A stretch of DNA of 64,000 bases from Egicoccus halophilus (GCF_004300825.1 NZ_CP036250.1:124001-188000); one strand, 5' to 3'. Counted from the first letter of the stretch, positions 35,863 to 45,316 are shown. Program-made: numbers and translations. Notes: generated from the sequence alone by a model not told the origin.

Positions 35863-38800
35863 ATGACTGCCCTGCCGCTACCGCCCCTGCCCGCGCATCC
35901 CTTCCTCGACGCCCTGCGCGAGCGGGTCGTCGTGTTCGACGGCGCGATGGGCACCTCGTTGCAGAACGCCGACCTGCACGCCGACGACTTCGGTGGCGAG
36001 GAGCTCGACGGCTGCAACGAGGTCCTGGTGCGTACGCGCCCCGACGTCGTCGCCGACGTCCACCGTGCGTTCCTCGAGGTGGGCGTCGACGCCGTGCAGA
36101 CCAACACGTTCGGTGGCGCACCGTGGGTGCTCGACGAGTACGACCTCGGCGACGACACCGAGGAGCTCAACCGGCTCGCCGCACTGGTGGCCCGCGAGGT
36201 GGCCGACGAGTACGCCACCCTCGAGCGGCCCCGCTGGGTGGTCGGCTCGATCGGCCCGGGCACCCGTGCGCCGACCCTGTCGCTGGGCAAGGACCCCGCG
36301 ACCACCAAGGACTTCATCGACGTCCCCACCATGGAGGACGGCTACCGGCGCCAGGTCCGCGGCCTGCTCGAGGGCGGCGCCGACGTGCTGCTGATCGAGA
36401 CGGCCTTCGACCTGCTGGCGATCAAGGCCGCCGTCGCGGCCTGTGACGACGTGTTCGCCGAGCGCGGTGCGCGTGTCCCCCTGATGGTGCAGTTCACCGT
36501 CGAGAAGGACATCAACACGATGCTGCTCGGGACCGAGCCGCTGGCGGCCGTCGCCGCGCTCGACCCGCTGTCGATCGACGTGCTGGGCATGAACTGCGCC
36601 ACCGGCCCCGAGGACATGCGCGAGCACGTGCGCACGCTGTCGCGCCACTCGCGCCTGCCGATCAGCGTCATCCCCAACGCCGGCATCCCCTACCTCGAGG
36701 ACGGCGAGACGATCTACCCGCTGGACCCCGCCGGGCTGGCCGCGGCGCAGCGCGAGTTCGTCACCGAGTTCGGCGTCAACGTCGTCGGCGGCTGTTGCGG
36801 CACCACGCCCGCGCATCTCGCCGCGGTCGTCGAGGCCACCCGTGACCTCGCGCCGCGGCCTCGTCGTCTCGACCGCCCGGCCTACGCCCGACCGGGCGCC
36901 GCCGGCCGCCTCACCGCCCCGGACGACCACACCACCCCGCCCGACGCCATCGTCGCCGGTGGCGCGGAGGCGAAGCCGAGCACGCACGGCGCCATCGTCG
37001 CCGGTGGCGCGGAGGCGAAGCCGAGCACGCACGGCGCCATCGTCGCCGGTGGCGCGGAGGCGAAGCCGAGCACGCACGGCGCCATCGTCGCCGGTGGCGC
37101 GGAGGCGAAGCCGAGCACGCACGGCGCCATCGTCGCCGGTGGCGCGGAGGCGAAGCCGAGCACGCACGGCGCCATAACCGTGGAGTGGCGACCGGCGCTG
37201 GCGTCGCTGTACGCGCCGGCGACCCTCGAGCAGGACAACGCGTTCCTGGCCATCGGCGAGCGCGCGAACGCCAACGGCTCCAAGGCGTTCCGCCAGCTGC
37301 TGTTGGCCCAGGACTGGGACGCCGCGGTGCAGCTCGCCAAGTCCCAGACGCGCGAGGGCGCGCACGTGCTCGACGTCTGCGTCGACTACGTCGGCCGCGA
37401 CGGCGTCCCGGACGTGGTCGCGATCGTCGACCGCTACGCGACCCAGTCGACCCTGCCGCTGGTCATCGACTCGACCGAGATCGAGGTGATCGAGGCCGCG
37501 CTGGTGCGGCTCGGTGGCCGGGCCGTCATCAACTCGGTGAACCTCGAGGACGGCCGCAACAAGGCCGACCGGCTGTTGCCGCTGGCCAAGCGCTACGGCG
37601 CGGCGGTCGTGGTGCTCGCGATCGACGAGGAGGGCCAGGCCCGCACCGCCGACTGGAAGGTCGAGGTGTGTGAACGCGTCGCCCGCATCGCCATCGACGA
37701 GTACGGCCTCGAAGCCCACGATCTGGTCTTCGACTGCCTGACGTTCCCGCTCGGGTCCGGGCAGGAGGATCTGCGCGGTGACGCGCTGGCGACCATCGAG
37801 GCCATCGAACGCGTCAAGCAGGCCGTGCCGGGCTGTTTCACCACGTTGGGCGTGTCCAACATCTCCTTCGGGTTGTCCCCGGCCGCCCGGCAGGTGTTGA
37901 ACTCGGTGTTCCTCAAGGCGGCCATGGACCGCGGTCTCGACTCCGCGATCGTGCACCCGGGCAAGATCCTGCCGCTGCACCGCATCCCCGACGAGCAGGT
38001 CACGGTCGCGCTCGACCTGATCCACGACCGCCGTGGCCGCGCCGGCCTGGACGGCACCGCCCCCGACGACTACGACCCGCTGCACCGCTTCATGGCGATG
38101 TTCGAGGGCGCCACCGAGACGAGGACCTCCGCGGAGGACCTGGCCGCGCTTCCGGTCGAGGAGCGCCTGCAGCGACGCATCGTCGACGGCGACCGCGACG
38201 GCATGGAGGCCGACCTCGACGAGGCGCTGGCCGCGGGGCACGCCCCACTGGCGATCATCAACGAGCACCTGTTGGCCGGGATGAAGGTCGTCGGCGAGCT
38301 GTTCGGGTCCGGACAGATGCAGCTGCCGTTCGTGCTGCAGTCGGCCGAGGCGATGAAGGCGGCGGTCGGCCACCTCGAACCGCACATCGAGGCGGCCGGC
38401 GGTGGGTCGTCGTCGAAGGGCTCGATCGTGCTGGCGACCGTGCGCGGTGACGTGCACGACATCGGCAAGAACCTCGTCGACATCATCCTGCGCAACAACG
38501 GCTACGAGGTCCACAACCTCGGCATCAAGCAGCCGATCGACGCGATCCTCGCCGCCGCGGAGGAACGCGGGGTCGACGCGGTCGGCATGTCCGGCTTGCT
38601 GGTGAAGTCGACCGTGGTCATGCGCGACAACCTCGAGGAGATGAACGTCCGTCGCGTCGCGCACCTGCCGGTGCTGCTCGGCGGAGCGGCGTTGACCCGT
38701 GGCTACGTCGAGGACGACCTGCGGGCGCTGTACGAGGGCGACGTCTTCTACTGCAAGGACGCCTTCGAGGGGCTGCGGGTGCTCGACGCGGTGCTGAGCG

Positions 38801-39744
38801 CCCGCAGGCAGGGCCTCGAGGCACCCGAGGAGCTCACCGCCCGCCGTGAGCGCCGCACCCCGACGCGCACCCGCAAGGTCGAGCAGCCGCCGGTCGTCGA
38901 CGCCCACGGCCGTCCGCGTTCCGCGGTGGCCACCGACGTCGCGGTCCCGACCCCGCCGTTCTGGGGGCAGCGGGTCGTGCGCGGCATCGGCGTCGACGAG
39001 GTGTGGCCGCTGCTCAACGAGATCGCGCTGTTCCGCAACCAGTGGGGGTTCACGCCGGGCGAGCTGTCCCCCGACGCGTACCAGGCGATGCTCGACGCCA
39101 GGGCCCGGCCGGTCGTGCGTGAGTGGCTCGACCGCGCCAAGGCGGAGAAGGTCGTCACGCCCGAGGTCGTCTACGGCTACTACCCGGCCAACGGCGACGG
39201 CGACGACCTGGTCGTGTGGGACCCGGCCGCGCCGCTGGAGAAGGAACTGGTCCGCTTCACCTTCCCACGCCAGGACCGGGGGCGGTTCCTCGACATCGCC
39301 GACTTCTTCCGGCCGCTGGACTCGGGCGAGGTGGACGTGCTCGGCGTCCAGGTCGTGACGATGGGCCGGCGGATCAGCGAGGTGGCGCAGGAGCTGTTCG
39401 CCGCCGACCGCTACCAGGACTACCTGTTCGCCCACGGCTTCGGGGTCGAGATGGCCGAGGCGCTCGCGGAGCTGTGGCACCGGCGGGTGCGCGAGGAGCT
39501 CGGCATCGCCGGCGAGGACGGGGCGACCAAGGAGGACTGGTTCCGTCAGGGCTACCGCGGCTCGCGCTACTCGTTCGGCTACGCCGCCTGCCCGGACCTC
39601 GAGGACCAGGCCAAGCTGTTCCAGCTGATCGACCCGGGCCTGATCGAGGTCGAGCTCACCGAGGAGTTCATGCTCCACCCCGAGCAGTCCACCTCCGCGA
39701 TCATCGTGCACCACCCGCAGGCGAAGTACTTCAACGCCCGCTGA
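35863..39744 (+). CDS. metH: Cobalamin-dependent methionine synthase
   Basis: A full-length 1293-residue MetH. The homocysteine domain (about 1-335) has zinc ligands C245 (GMNCATG) and C311/C312 (GGCCG). The pterin domain starts at IGERANANGS, just after residue 440. The B12 cap and binding domains carry DVHDIG with H865 as cobalt ligand, and the C-terminal reactivation domain follows (VRGIGVDEVWPL to YGYAACPDLEDQ). Residues 362-436, between the homocysteine and pterin domains, are five identical 15-residue repeats (AIVAGGAEAKPSTHG) from a 45-bp minisatellite. ATG at 35863. No cobalamin riboswitch is recognised upstream. The very long minus-strand open frame is a shadow. Confidence 0.96.
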   Translation: MTALPLPPLPAHPFLDALRERVVVFDGAMGTSLQNADLHADDFGGEELDGCNEVLVRTRPDVVADVHRAFLEVGVDAVQTNTFGGAPWVLDEYDLGDDTEELNRLAALVAREVADEYATLERPRWVVGSIGPGTRAPTLSLGKDPATTKDFIDVPTMEDGYRRQVRGLLEGGADVLLIETAFDLLAIKAAVAACDDVFAERGARVPLMVQFTVEKDINTMLLGTEPLAAVAALDPLSIDVLGMNCATGPEDMREHVRTLSRHSRLPISVIPNAGIPYLEDGETIYPLDPAGLAAAQREFVTEFGVNVVGGCCGTTPAHLAAVVEATRDLAPRPRRLDRPAYARPGAAGRLTAPDDHTTPPDAIVAGGAEAKPSTHGAIVAGGAEAKPSTHGAIVAGGAEAKPSTHGAIVAGGAEAKPSTHGAIVAGGAEAKPSTHGAITVEWRPALASLYAPATLEQDNAFLAIGERANANGSKAFRQLLLAQDWDAAVQLAKSQTREGAHVLDVCVDYVGRDGVPDVVAIVDRYATQSTLPLVIDSTEIEVIEAALVRLGGRAVINSVNLEDGRNKADRLLPLAKRYGAAVVVLAIDEEGQARTADWKVEVCERVARIAIDEYGLEAHDLVFDCLTFPLGSGQEDLRGDALATIEAIERVKQAVPGCFTTLGVSNISFGLSPAARQVLNSVFLKAAMDRGLDSAIVHPGKILPLHRIPDEQVTVALDLIHDRRGRAGLDGTAPDDYDPLHRFMAMFEGATETRTSAEDLAALPVEERLQRRIVDGDRDGMEADLDEALAAGHAPLAIINEHLLAGMKVVGELFGSGQMQLPFVLQSAEAMKAAVGHLEPHIEAAGGGSSSKGSIVLATVRGDVHDIGKNLVDIILRNNGYEVHNLGIKQPIDAILAAAEERGVDAVGMSGLLVKSTVVMRDNLEEMNVRRVAHLPVLLGGAALTRGYVEDDLRALYEGDVFYCKDAFEGLRVLDAVLSARRQGLEAPEELTARRERRTPTRTRKVEQPPVVDAHGRPRSAVATDVAVPTPPFWGQRVVRGIGVDEVWPLLNEIALFRNQWGFTPGELSPDAYQAMLDARARPVVREWLDRAKAEKVVTPEVVYGYYPANGDGDDLVVWDPAAPLEKELVRFTFPRQDRGRFLDIADFFRPLDSGEVDVLGVQVVTMGRRISEVAQELFAADRYQDYLFAHGFGVEMAEALAELWHRRVREELGIAGEDGATKEDWFRQGYRGSRYSFGYAACPDLEDQAKLFQLIDPGLIEVELTEEFMLHPEQSTSAIIVHHPQAKYFNAR
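36946..37170 (+). repeat. 45-bp minisatellite, five identical copies, inside metH
   Basis: Copies start at 36946, 36991, 37036, 37081 and 37126 and are identical base for base. The unit keeps the metH frame. Perfect identity over 225 bp points to recent expansion or homogenisation. Confidence 0.95.
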
Positions 39745-39866
39745 CAACGCCCACCACCCGAGCCGCAGGGTGGGCGACGTCGATCGGATCGTGCACCACC
39801 CGCAGGCGAAGTACTTCAACGCCCGCTGACAACACCCACCACCCGAGCCGCAGGGTGGGCGACGTC
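39703..39866 (+). repeat. Tandem duplication of the metH 3' end and its hairpin
   Basis: Bases 39703-39787 are repeated at 39788-39866 with about one mismatch and a short terminal truncation (85-bp period). The unit covers the last 13 metH codons, the stop and a hairpin with GCCCACC/GGTGGGC arms. The second copy repeats the metH tail (IVHHPQAKYFNAR and stop) downstream of the true stop. The hairpin is probably the metH terminator, now present twice. Confidence 0.88.
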
Positions 39867-39989
39867 CCGGTCCGATGGCCGCCCTCGGGCGAACGGGGGC
39901 ACGCTACGGTCGCAGGCACATCGTCGACCGCGAGCGTGGGCGCCGTCCCGCATCGGTACGGCATCGACACCCCACCGTCAGGAGGCCCG

Positions 39990-40202
39990 ATGGACCCCCG
40001 CATGCTCATGTCCGCCATCCCGTGGATCCGGCGCGCCTGGCGGATGCTGCCGCCGTCGCTGCGGCTGCCGGTCATGCTCCTCGCCGCCGCCGGTGGGATC
40101 TACTACGCGATCACGGGTCGCGAGGAGCTCAAGCACGCCATCCAGGAGGCGCGCGAAGGCCTCGGCGGCGCCCCGATCGACCAGCGCGACCAGCCGGCCT
40201 GA
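39990..40202 (+). CDS. Small membrane protein of unknown function
   Basis: A 70-residue protein with one predicted transmembrane segment (LPVMLLAAAGGIYYAI), preceded by a basic amphipathic stretch (IPWIRRAWRMLPP) and followed by a charged helix. ATG at 39990 has a perfect GGAGG six bases upstream, which makes it a likely real gene despite its size. Family unknown. A 12-bp-stem hairpin follows its stop. Confidence 0.65.
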   Translation: MDPRMLMSAIPWIRRAWRMLPPSLRLPVMLLAAAGGIYYAITGREELKHAIQEAREGLGGAPIDQRDQPA

Positions 40203-40245
40203 CGACCGCCGACACCCGGGACGGCCGGCGCGACGAGACGTACGA

Positions 40246-40272
40246 GAAGGGCCACCGCACCGGTGGCCCTTC
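40246..40272 (+). terminator. Hairpin downstream of the small membrane protein gene
   Basis: A 12-bp perfect stem (GAAGGGCCACCG and its complement) with loop CAC, 44 bp past the stop. The minus-strand CsbD-like gene converges on it, so it may serve both. Confidence 0.65.
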
Positions 40273-40365
40273 GTCGTGTCGGGGTACGCGGAGGAGTCTC
40301 CCGCGGCGCACCCGACGGTCGGCTGGCTCGCCCCGTCACGGAGCGGGCCCCGTCGAGCACGAACG

Positions 40366-40578
40366 TCAGTCGCGCTTGACCTGCTCGGACTTGGCGTCGG
40401 CCGCGTCGGCGCGCTTGTCGGCGGCCTCCTGCTCGAGGCGCTCGGCTTCGTCCTGCTTCTGGGCGCTCTGCTGCTGCGCCTCGCCCTCGCGTTCCTTCTC
40501 CTCGTCACCGGTCGCGCGGCCGGCGGCTTCCTTGCCAACGCCCTTGATCTTGTCGCCGAGGGAATCGCTATCGCTCAT
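40366..40578 (-). CDS. CsbD-like stress protein
   Basis: A 70-residue very hydrophilic protein beginning MSDSDSLGDKIKG. The DKIKGVGKEAAGRATGDEE core matches CsbD/YjbJ-type small stress proteins, which are often under general-stress control. The rest is a Gln/Glu/Lys/Ala-rich, probably disordered or coiled helix. ATG at 40578 has AAGGAG nine bases upstream. Function in the family is unknown. Confidence 0.82.
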   Translation of the reverse strand: MSDSDSLGDKIKGVGKEAAGRATGDEEKEREGEAQQQSAQKQDEAERLEQEAADKRADAADAKSEQVKRD

Positions 40579-40924
40579 CGGACTGGCTCCTTGGTCGGCA
40601 GCGGCTGCTGCGGGGGCGTCACCGGACACGGCCCGACCCGAATCGCTCGTCGGTCTTCCTCGAGGCGGTTCGGGTCGCCCCCCGCCGGGCCGTGAGGTGG
40701 AACGTCCCCCACACAACCGGCTCCGCCCACGGTTCGCACGGCTGCTGCACGGCCGTTGGTGCGCCACGGACGGCGGTCCTGACCCGACGGGCGGGGGCGA
40801 GTCCGGCGCGTCGGACCCGACCGTCCGGCCGGTCACGACCGGTGCGCCGTGGCAGCCTGCACCCGCTCAGCCACCCGGCACGGCACCGCGACACCTGCCC
40901 TGACGAGACGACACCGGAGCCGTC
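40579..40924. other. Divergent intergenic region, CsbD/flavin reductase
   Basis: About 345 bp without a gene. It contains the inverted arms CGACCCGAA (40634-40642) and TTCGGGTCG (40669-40677), 26 bp apart, which could be a regulatory site or a leader hairpin. Nothing else stands out. Confidence 0.5.
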
Positions 40925-41605
40925 ATGTCCCCCGCGTCCAGCAGTCATCCCGCGCCGCCCGACCAGCTCGAACGGGACCTGGAGCTCGTGCCGGGCGACT
41001 GGGACCCGCGACAGGTGTACGCCCTGATGACCGGACTGGTCGTGCCGCGCCCGATCGCCTGGGTGTCGACCTTCGCTCCGAACGGTGTGCGGAACGTGGC
41101 GCCGCACAGCTACTTCAACGTGGTCGCCCACGAACCGCCGCACGTGGTGTTCAGCTCGTCCGGCGAGAAGGACACCCTGCGCAACGTCCGCGCCAACGGC
41201 GCGTTCGTCGTCAACCTCGTCACCACCGACGTCGTCGAGGCCATGAACCTCACCGCGGCCGACTTCCCCCCCGACGAGGACGAGTTCACCTGGGCGCAGC
41301 TGACCGCGGGGCCGGCCGTCGCGGTCGACGCGCCCCGGGTCGTCGAGGCGCGGGCGCACCTCGAGTGCCGCCTGGTCGAGGAGGTCCGGGCCGGCAACGG
41401 CCACCTGGTGATCGGCGAGGTGGTGCACGTCCACGTCGACGCGTCGGTGTGGCGCGACGGGCAGGTCGACGCGGAACTGCTCCACCCGGTCGCCCGCCTG
41501 GCCGGCAGCCGCTACGCCACCCTGGGCGAGGTGTTCGAGCTGCCGCGTCCGAGCTGGTCGCAGGTGCGCGACACCGCGCGCGACGAGGCGGTCCCCCGGC
41601 GCTGA
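40925..41605 (+). CDS. Flavin reductase-like FMN-binding protein
   Basis: A 226-residue split-barrel flavin reductase-like protein. MTGLVVPRPIAWVST, NVAPHSYFNVVAHEPP and VFSSSGEKDTLRN are the FMN-binding strands and loops of the DIM6/NTAB-type family. The FVVNLVTTDVVEAMN segment is also typical. It may supply reduced flavin or act directly on a small substrate. ATG at 40925 follows CGGAG. It is convergent with the next gene, with a 22-bp gap. Confidence 0.9.
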   Translation: MSPASSSHPAPPDQLERDLELVPGDWDPRQVYALMTGLVVPRPIAWVSTFAPNGVRNVAPHSYFNVVAHEPPHVVFSSSGEKDTLRNVRANGAFVVNLVTTDVVEAMNLTAADFPPDEDEFTWAQLTAGPAVAVDAPRVVEARAHLECRLVEEVRAGNGHLVIGEVVHVHVDASVWRDGQVDAELLHPVARLAGSRYATLGEVFELPRPSWSQVRDTARDEAVPRR

Positions 41606-41627
41606 GCGACGGAGCGGCCGTACGGAC

Positions 41628-42236
41628 TCACGTCGACGTCGGGTCGTCGGCATCGGCGCCCTCGGACCACTCCGACCAACGGGCGCCCTCCTCGAACTCG
41701 CCGTCGGGCACTTCGCACTCGACCTGTTCGAGCAGGGCGGTGTCCTCGCTGAACTCGAGCACGCCGACGCAGCCCTCCTGCACGTCGGCGACGTGCACGA
41801 CGGCCAGCCGCCACCACTGCGCACCGTCGTGCTCCCACAGCACCCCGACGTCGCCCTCGGTGGTGCTGCCGCGGGTCAACAGCGCGCTCGGCCGCCGCGT
41901 CCACAGGTCCTCGACGGCGTCGGGCAGGTTGTCGCGGTCCCAGCCCAACAGGCCGGGGGCCTCCCCGTCGCGGGCGACCACCTCGAGCACCCCGTCGAGG
42001 TCGCGGGCGTTGAAGGCCTCCGCGAGCTGTTCGAGGGCCTCCAGGGCGCTGTCGTCGGGCACGCCCGGCCGCAGTTCGTCCTCGAACAGCTCCCCGTCCG
42101 GGTCGTCGACGTGGAACCCGAACTCGTCCTCCGCCACGGTGCCGCGCTCGTCGTCGGGAGGCGCGCCCGCCGCCTCGGCGTCGAGTCGGTCGAGCCGGGC
42201 CTCGGCTCCGGCCGCGTGGCGGTCGAGGTCGGACAC
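41628..42236 (-). CDS. Conserved hypothetical acidic protein, possibly NTF2-like
   Basis: A 202-residue very acidic soluble protein. The segment LEALEQLAEAFNARDLDGVLEVV resembles the start of SnoaL/NTF2-like domains, with a later WWRLAVVHV strand, so an NTF2-type fold in the C-terminal 130 residues is plausible but not certain. The N-terminal 70 residues are Asp/Glu/Ala-rich and probably disordered. GTG at 42236 follows GGGAGGAG at good spacing. It lies divergent from the GNAT/acyl-CoA synthetase fusion. Confidence 0.75.
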   Translation of the reverse strand: MSDLDRHAAGAEARLDRLDAEAAGAPPDDERGTVAEDEFGFHVDDPDGELFEDELRPGVPDDSALEALEQLAEAFNARDLDGVLEVVARDGEAPGLLGWDRDNLPDAVEDLWTRRPSALLTRGSTTEGDVGVLWEHDGAQWWRLAVVHVADVQEGCVGVLEFSEDTALLEQVECEVPDGEFEEGARWSEWSEGADADDPTST

Positions 42237-42594
42237 GGTCGCGTCTCCTCCCACTCGCGTGGTCCCGCCTCGCTCCGTCGGTGTCGGTGTCGCGGTGACG
42301 GGTGCTCGAACTCCCGCCGCCATGCTGCCGGTCGGGCGGCGATCCCACAAGCGGCCACTCGACGCCCGGCGCCGCAGCCACCCGGCGCCAGCGACGAGGC
42401 ACGCGCCGCGGGCACCGACCGACGTCCGTGCCCGACCGATCCCGTGGACGACTCGACGGGTGCCGCCTGGCCCGCTTGGCTAGGGGCCCAACGGCCTCCC
42501 CCAGCGTGACCGACGCCTCCGGCGGCCCCTCCGTCCGGCCGCGTACAACGCTCGCCGACCCGACCGACGCCAGCCCTGCCAACGAGGCTCCCCG
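42237..42594. other. Divergent intergenic region without a gene
   Basis: About 360 bp. I see only the ribosome binding sites of the flanking genes at its edges (GGGAGGAG on the minus side and ACGAGG on the plus side). No conserved element is recognised. Confidence 0.5.
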
Positions 42595-45273
42595 ATGGAT
42601 CACGAGCACGACCACGTCCTCCCCGACGGCACCACCGTCCGGATCCGCCCCATCACCCCGGACGACAAGCCGCTGCTGCTCGCGATGTGGGCCCGCACGT
42701 CGACCGAGTCCCGGCGCGCGCGCTTCCTCGGGCCGTTCAACCTCGACGAGTCCAACGTCGCCCGGTTCACCGACCTCGACCCGACGATGCAGTTCGCGCT
42801 CGTCGCCCTGCGGGGCCGCGGCGAGGGCCAGCAGATGATCGCCGTCGCCCGCTACGAGCGCGACCCGGACCGCATGACCTCCGCCGAGTTCGCCGCGCTG
42901 GTCGAGGACGCACACCAGGGGCGCGGCGTGGGGACGGCGCTGGTGCGTGGACTGGCGCAGGCCGCCGCGGACGCCGGCATCACCCACCTGTCGGGCGACA
43001 TCCTGTCCGACAACACCCGCATGCTCAACCTCGTGCGTGAGCTCGGCCTGGAGTACCGCTCCGACCGGGACTTCGGCGGCGTCGTGCGCAGCGACCTCGA
43101 GGTCTCGATCACCGAGCGCTTCCTCGACGTCGTCGCCACCCAGGAACGGGCGGCGGCCGAGGCGGCCCTGAAGCGGTTCTTCCGCCCCGAGAAGGTCGCC
43201 GTCGTCGGCGCGTCGCGCAACCGGCTGTCGATCGGCGGGCTCGTCTTCGACAACATCCTCGAGGGCGGCTTCACGGGCGTGGTCTACCCGGTCAACCCCA
43301 ACGCCCCCTACGTGCAGGGCGTGGCGGCCTACCCGTCGCTGTCGGACTGCCCCGACGTCCCCGACCTGGTCTACGTGTGCGTGCCCTCGCGGTTCGTCAA
43401 CGACGTGGTCGACGAGGCCGGCGAACTGGGCGTCAAGGCGGTGTGCGTGATCTCGGCCGGCTTCTCCGAGGTCGGCGAGGAGGGCGAGGCGCTCCAGGAC
43501 GACCTGATGGAGCGCGCCCGCGGCCACGGGCTGCGCATCGTGGGCCCCAACTGCATGGGGCTGCTCAACGGCAACGCCGACGTGCGCATGAACGGCACGT
43601 TCAGCCAGACCTTCCCGCAGCCCGGCCGGGTGTCGATGTCGTCGCAGTCGGGCGCGCTGGGCCTGGCCGTGCTCGAGCACGTCAACAACCTCGGCCTCGG
43701 CATCTCGACGTTCGTCTCCGTGGGCAACAAGGCCGACATCTCCGGCAACGACCTGCTCATGTACTGGGAGCAGGACACCGACACCGACGTGATCCTGATG
43801 TACCTGGAGTCGTTCGGCAACCCGCGCACGTTCTCGCGGGTGGCCCGCCGCGTGTCGCGGCAGAAGCCGATCGTGGCGGTGAAGTCGGGCCGCACCTCGG
43901 CCGGCGTACGGGCGGCATCGAGCCACACCGCGGCGATCTCGTCGGGTGACACCGCGGTCGAGGCGCTGTTCCGCCAGACGGGCGTGATCCGCACGGACAC
44001 GCTCGAGGAGATGTTCGACGTCGCGACGCTGCTGTCCAGCCAGGGGCTGCCCAGCGGCAACAAGGTCGCGATCCTCACCAACGCCGGCGGACCCGGCATC
44101 CTGGCGGCCGACGCCCTGGAGGCGAACGGGCTCGAGGTGCCGCCGCTGTCCGACCGCACCATCGAGCAGCTGCGCGAGTTCCTGCCCGCGGAGGCCGGGG
44201 TGGGCAACCCGGTCGACATGATCGCCTCCGCCTCCCCGGCGTCCTACGCCCGGGCGATGGAGGTGCTGGGCAACGCCGACGAGATCGACATGGTCTTCGT
44301 CATCTTCATTCCGACCGGCACGACCGCCACCGAGGACGTCGCGAGCTCGCTGATCGAGGCGAAGGCGAAGCTGCCGGAGTCGGTCCCGGTCGTCAGCGTG
44401 TTCATGTCGGCGACCGGCATCCCGACCGACCTCGCCGAGGCGCAGATCCCCTCGTTCGCCTTCCCCGAGGCGGCCGCCCGCGCGATGGGCCGGGTCGCGA
44501 CCTACTCGTCGTGGCGCCGCCGGCCGCTGGGCGACGTGGTCGAGCCCGACGGGCTGGACCGTGACGGGGCGCGCCGGATCGTCGACCGCGCGCTCGCCGA
44601 CGCCGGCGAGGACGGCACCCTGTGGATGAGCTCCGAGACGGCCGAGGAGCTGCTGCGGACCTACGGCGTACCGCTGGCCCGCTCCCGCGTGGTCGCCGGC
44701 GCCGAGGCGGGTGCCCGCACCCAGGAGGAGTTCGGCACACCGGTCGCGGTCAAGGTCGCCGCGCCGATCCACAAGACCGACGTCGGCGGCATCGAGCTCG
44801 GCCTGGACTCGCCGGAGGCGGTCTCGGAGGCGATCGAGCGCATCCGCACGGCGCTGATCGAGGCCGACCTGGCCGAGCACGCCGACGCCTTCCTGATCCA
44901 GGAGATGGTCGGCGACGGGCTCGAGATGGTCGTCGGGGTCACCCACGACCCGTCGTTCGGCCCGATCGTGATGGCCGGCATGGGCGGGACGCTGGTCGAG
45001 CTGTTGCGCGACGTCAGCATCCGCATCACCCCGCTGACCGACCAGGACGTCGAGGACATGCTGGCCGACCTGCGCATGGCGCCGCTGCTGACCGGCTACC
45101 GCGGCGCGCCGCCGGCTGACGTCACCGCGCTCAAGGACCTGCTGTTCCGCATCAACGCCATGGTGGAGGACCTGCCGGAGGTGGCCGAGCTCGACCTCAA
45201 CCCGATCTTCGTCCGTCCCGACGGGCAGGGCGTGGTCGGGGTCGACGTCCGGCTCAAGCTCGCCCGCAGCTGA
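42595..45273 (+). CDS. GNAT acetyltransferase fused to ADP-forming acyl-CoA synthetase
   Basis: An 892-residue fusion in the Pat-like group. Residues 1-165 are a GNAT domain with the acetyl-CoA loop QGRGVGTALV. A CoA-binding Rossmann domain (VAVVGASRNRLS), a succinyl-CoA ligase-like domain and an ATP-grasp domain (VAVKVAAPIHKTDVGG) follow. In characterised Pat enzymes the synthetase part senses CoA species while GNAT acetylates lysines, often on acyl-CoA synthetases. Here the phospho-histidine motif is intact (SSHTAA), so ligase activity cannot be excluded. GNAT is N-terminal, as is common in actinobacteria, whereas Salmonella Pat has it at the C-terminus. ATG at 42595 follows ACGAGG. A hairpin ends the unit. 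Confidence 0.92.
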   Translation: MDHEHDHVLPDGTTVRIRPITPDDKPLLLAMWARTSTESRRARFLGPFNLDESNVARFTDLDPTMQFALVALRGRGEGQQMIAVARYERDPDRMTSAEFAALVEDAHQGRGVGTALVRGLAQAAADAGITHLSGDILSDNTRMLNLVRELGLEYRSDRDFGGVVRSDLEVSITERFLDVVATQERAAAEAALKRFFRPEKVAVVGASRNRLSIGGLVFDNILEGGFTGVVYPVNPNAPYVQGVAAYPSLSDCPDVPDLVYVCVPSRFVNDVVDEAGELGVKAVCVISAGFSEVGEEGEALQDDLMERARGHGLRIVGPNCMGLLNGNADVRMNGTFSQTFPQPGRVSMSSQSGALGLAVLEHVNNLGLGISTFVSVGNKADISGNDLLMYWEQDTDTDVILMYLESFGNPRTFSRVARRVSRQKPIVAVKSGRTSAGVRAASSHTAAISSGDTAVEALFRQTGVIRTDTLEEMFDVATLLSSQGLPSGNKVAILTNAGGPGILAADALEANGLEVPPLSDRTIEQLREFLPAEAGVGNPVDMIASASPASYARAMEVLGNADEIDMVFVIFIPTGTTATEDVASSLIEAKAKLPESVPVVSVFMSATGIPTDLAEAQIPSFAFPEAAARAMGRVATYSSWRRRPLGDVVEPDGLDRDGARRIVDRALADAGEDGTLWMSSETAEELLRTYGVPLARSRVVAGAEAGARTQEEFGTPVAVKVAAPIHKTDVGGIELGLDSPEAVSEAIERIRTALIEADLAEHADAFLIQEMVGDGLEMVVGVTHDPSFGPIVMAGMGGTLVELLRDVSIRITPLTDQDVEDMLADLRMAPLLTGYRGAPPADVTALKDLLFRINAMVEDLPEVAELDLNPIFVRPDGQGVVGVDVRLKLARS

Positions 45274-45282
45274 CGTCGTCGC

Positions 45283-45316
45283 CACGGCGTGCCGGCCACC
45301 GCGCCGGCACGCCGTG
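45283..45316 (+). terminator. Hairpin after the GNAT/synthetase fusion
   Basis: A 13-bp perfect stem with an eight-base loop begins 10 bp past the stop. It lacks a U-tract. Confidence 0.6.

Noticed and set aside
36946-37170. Possible CRISPR-like array in the repeat block
   Set aside because: Units are contiguous and identical, with no unique spacers, and lie in frame within metH.
35878-39819. 1313-codon minus-strand open frame
   Set aside because: Antisense shadow of metH; long only because of codon bias and the frame-neutral 45-bp repeat.
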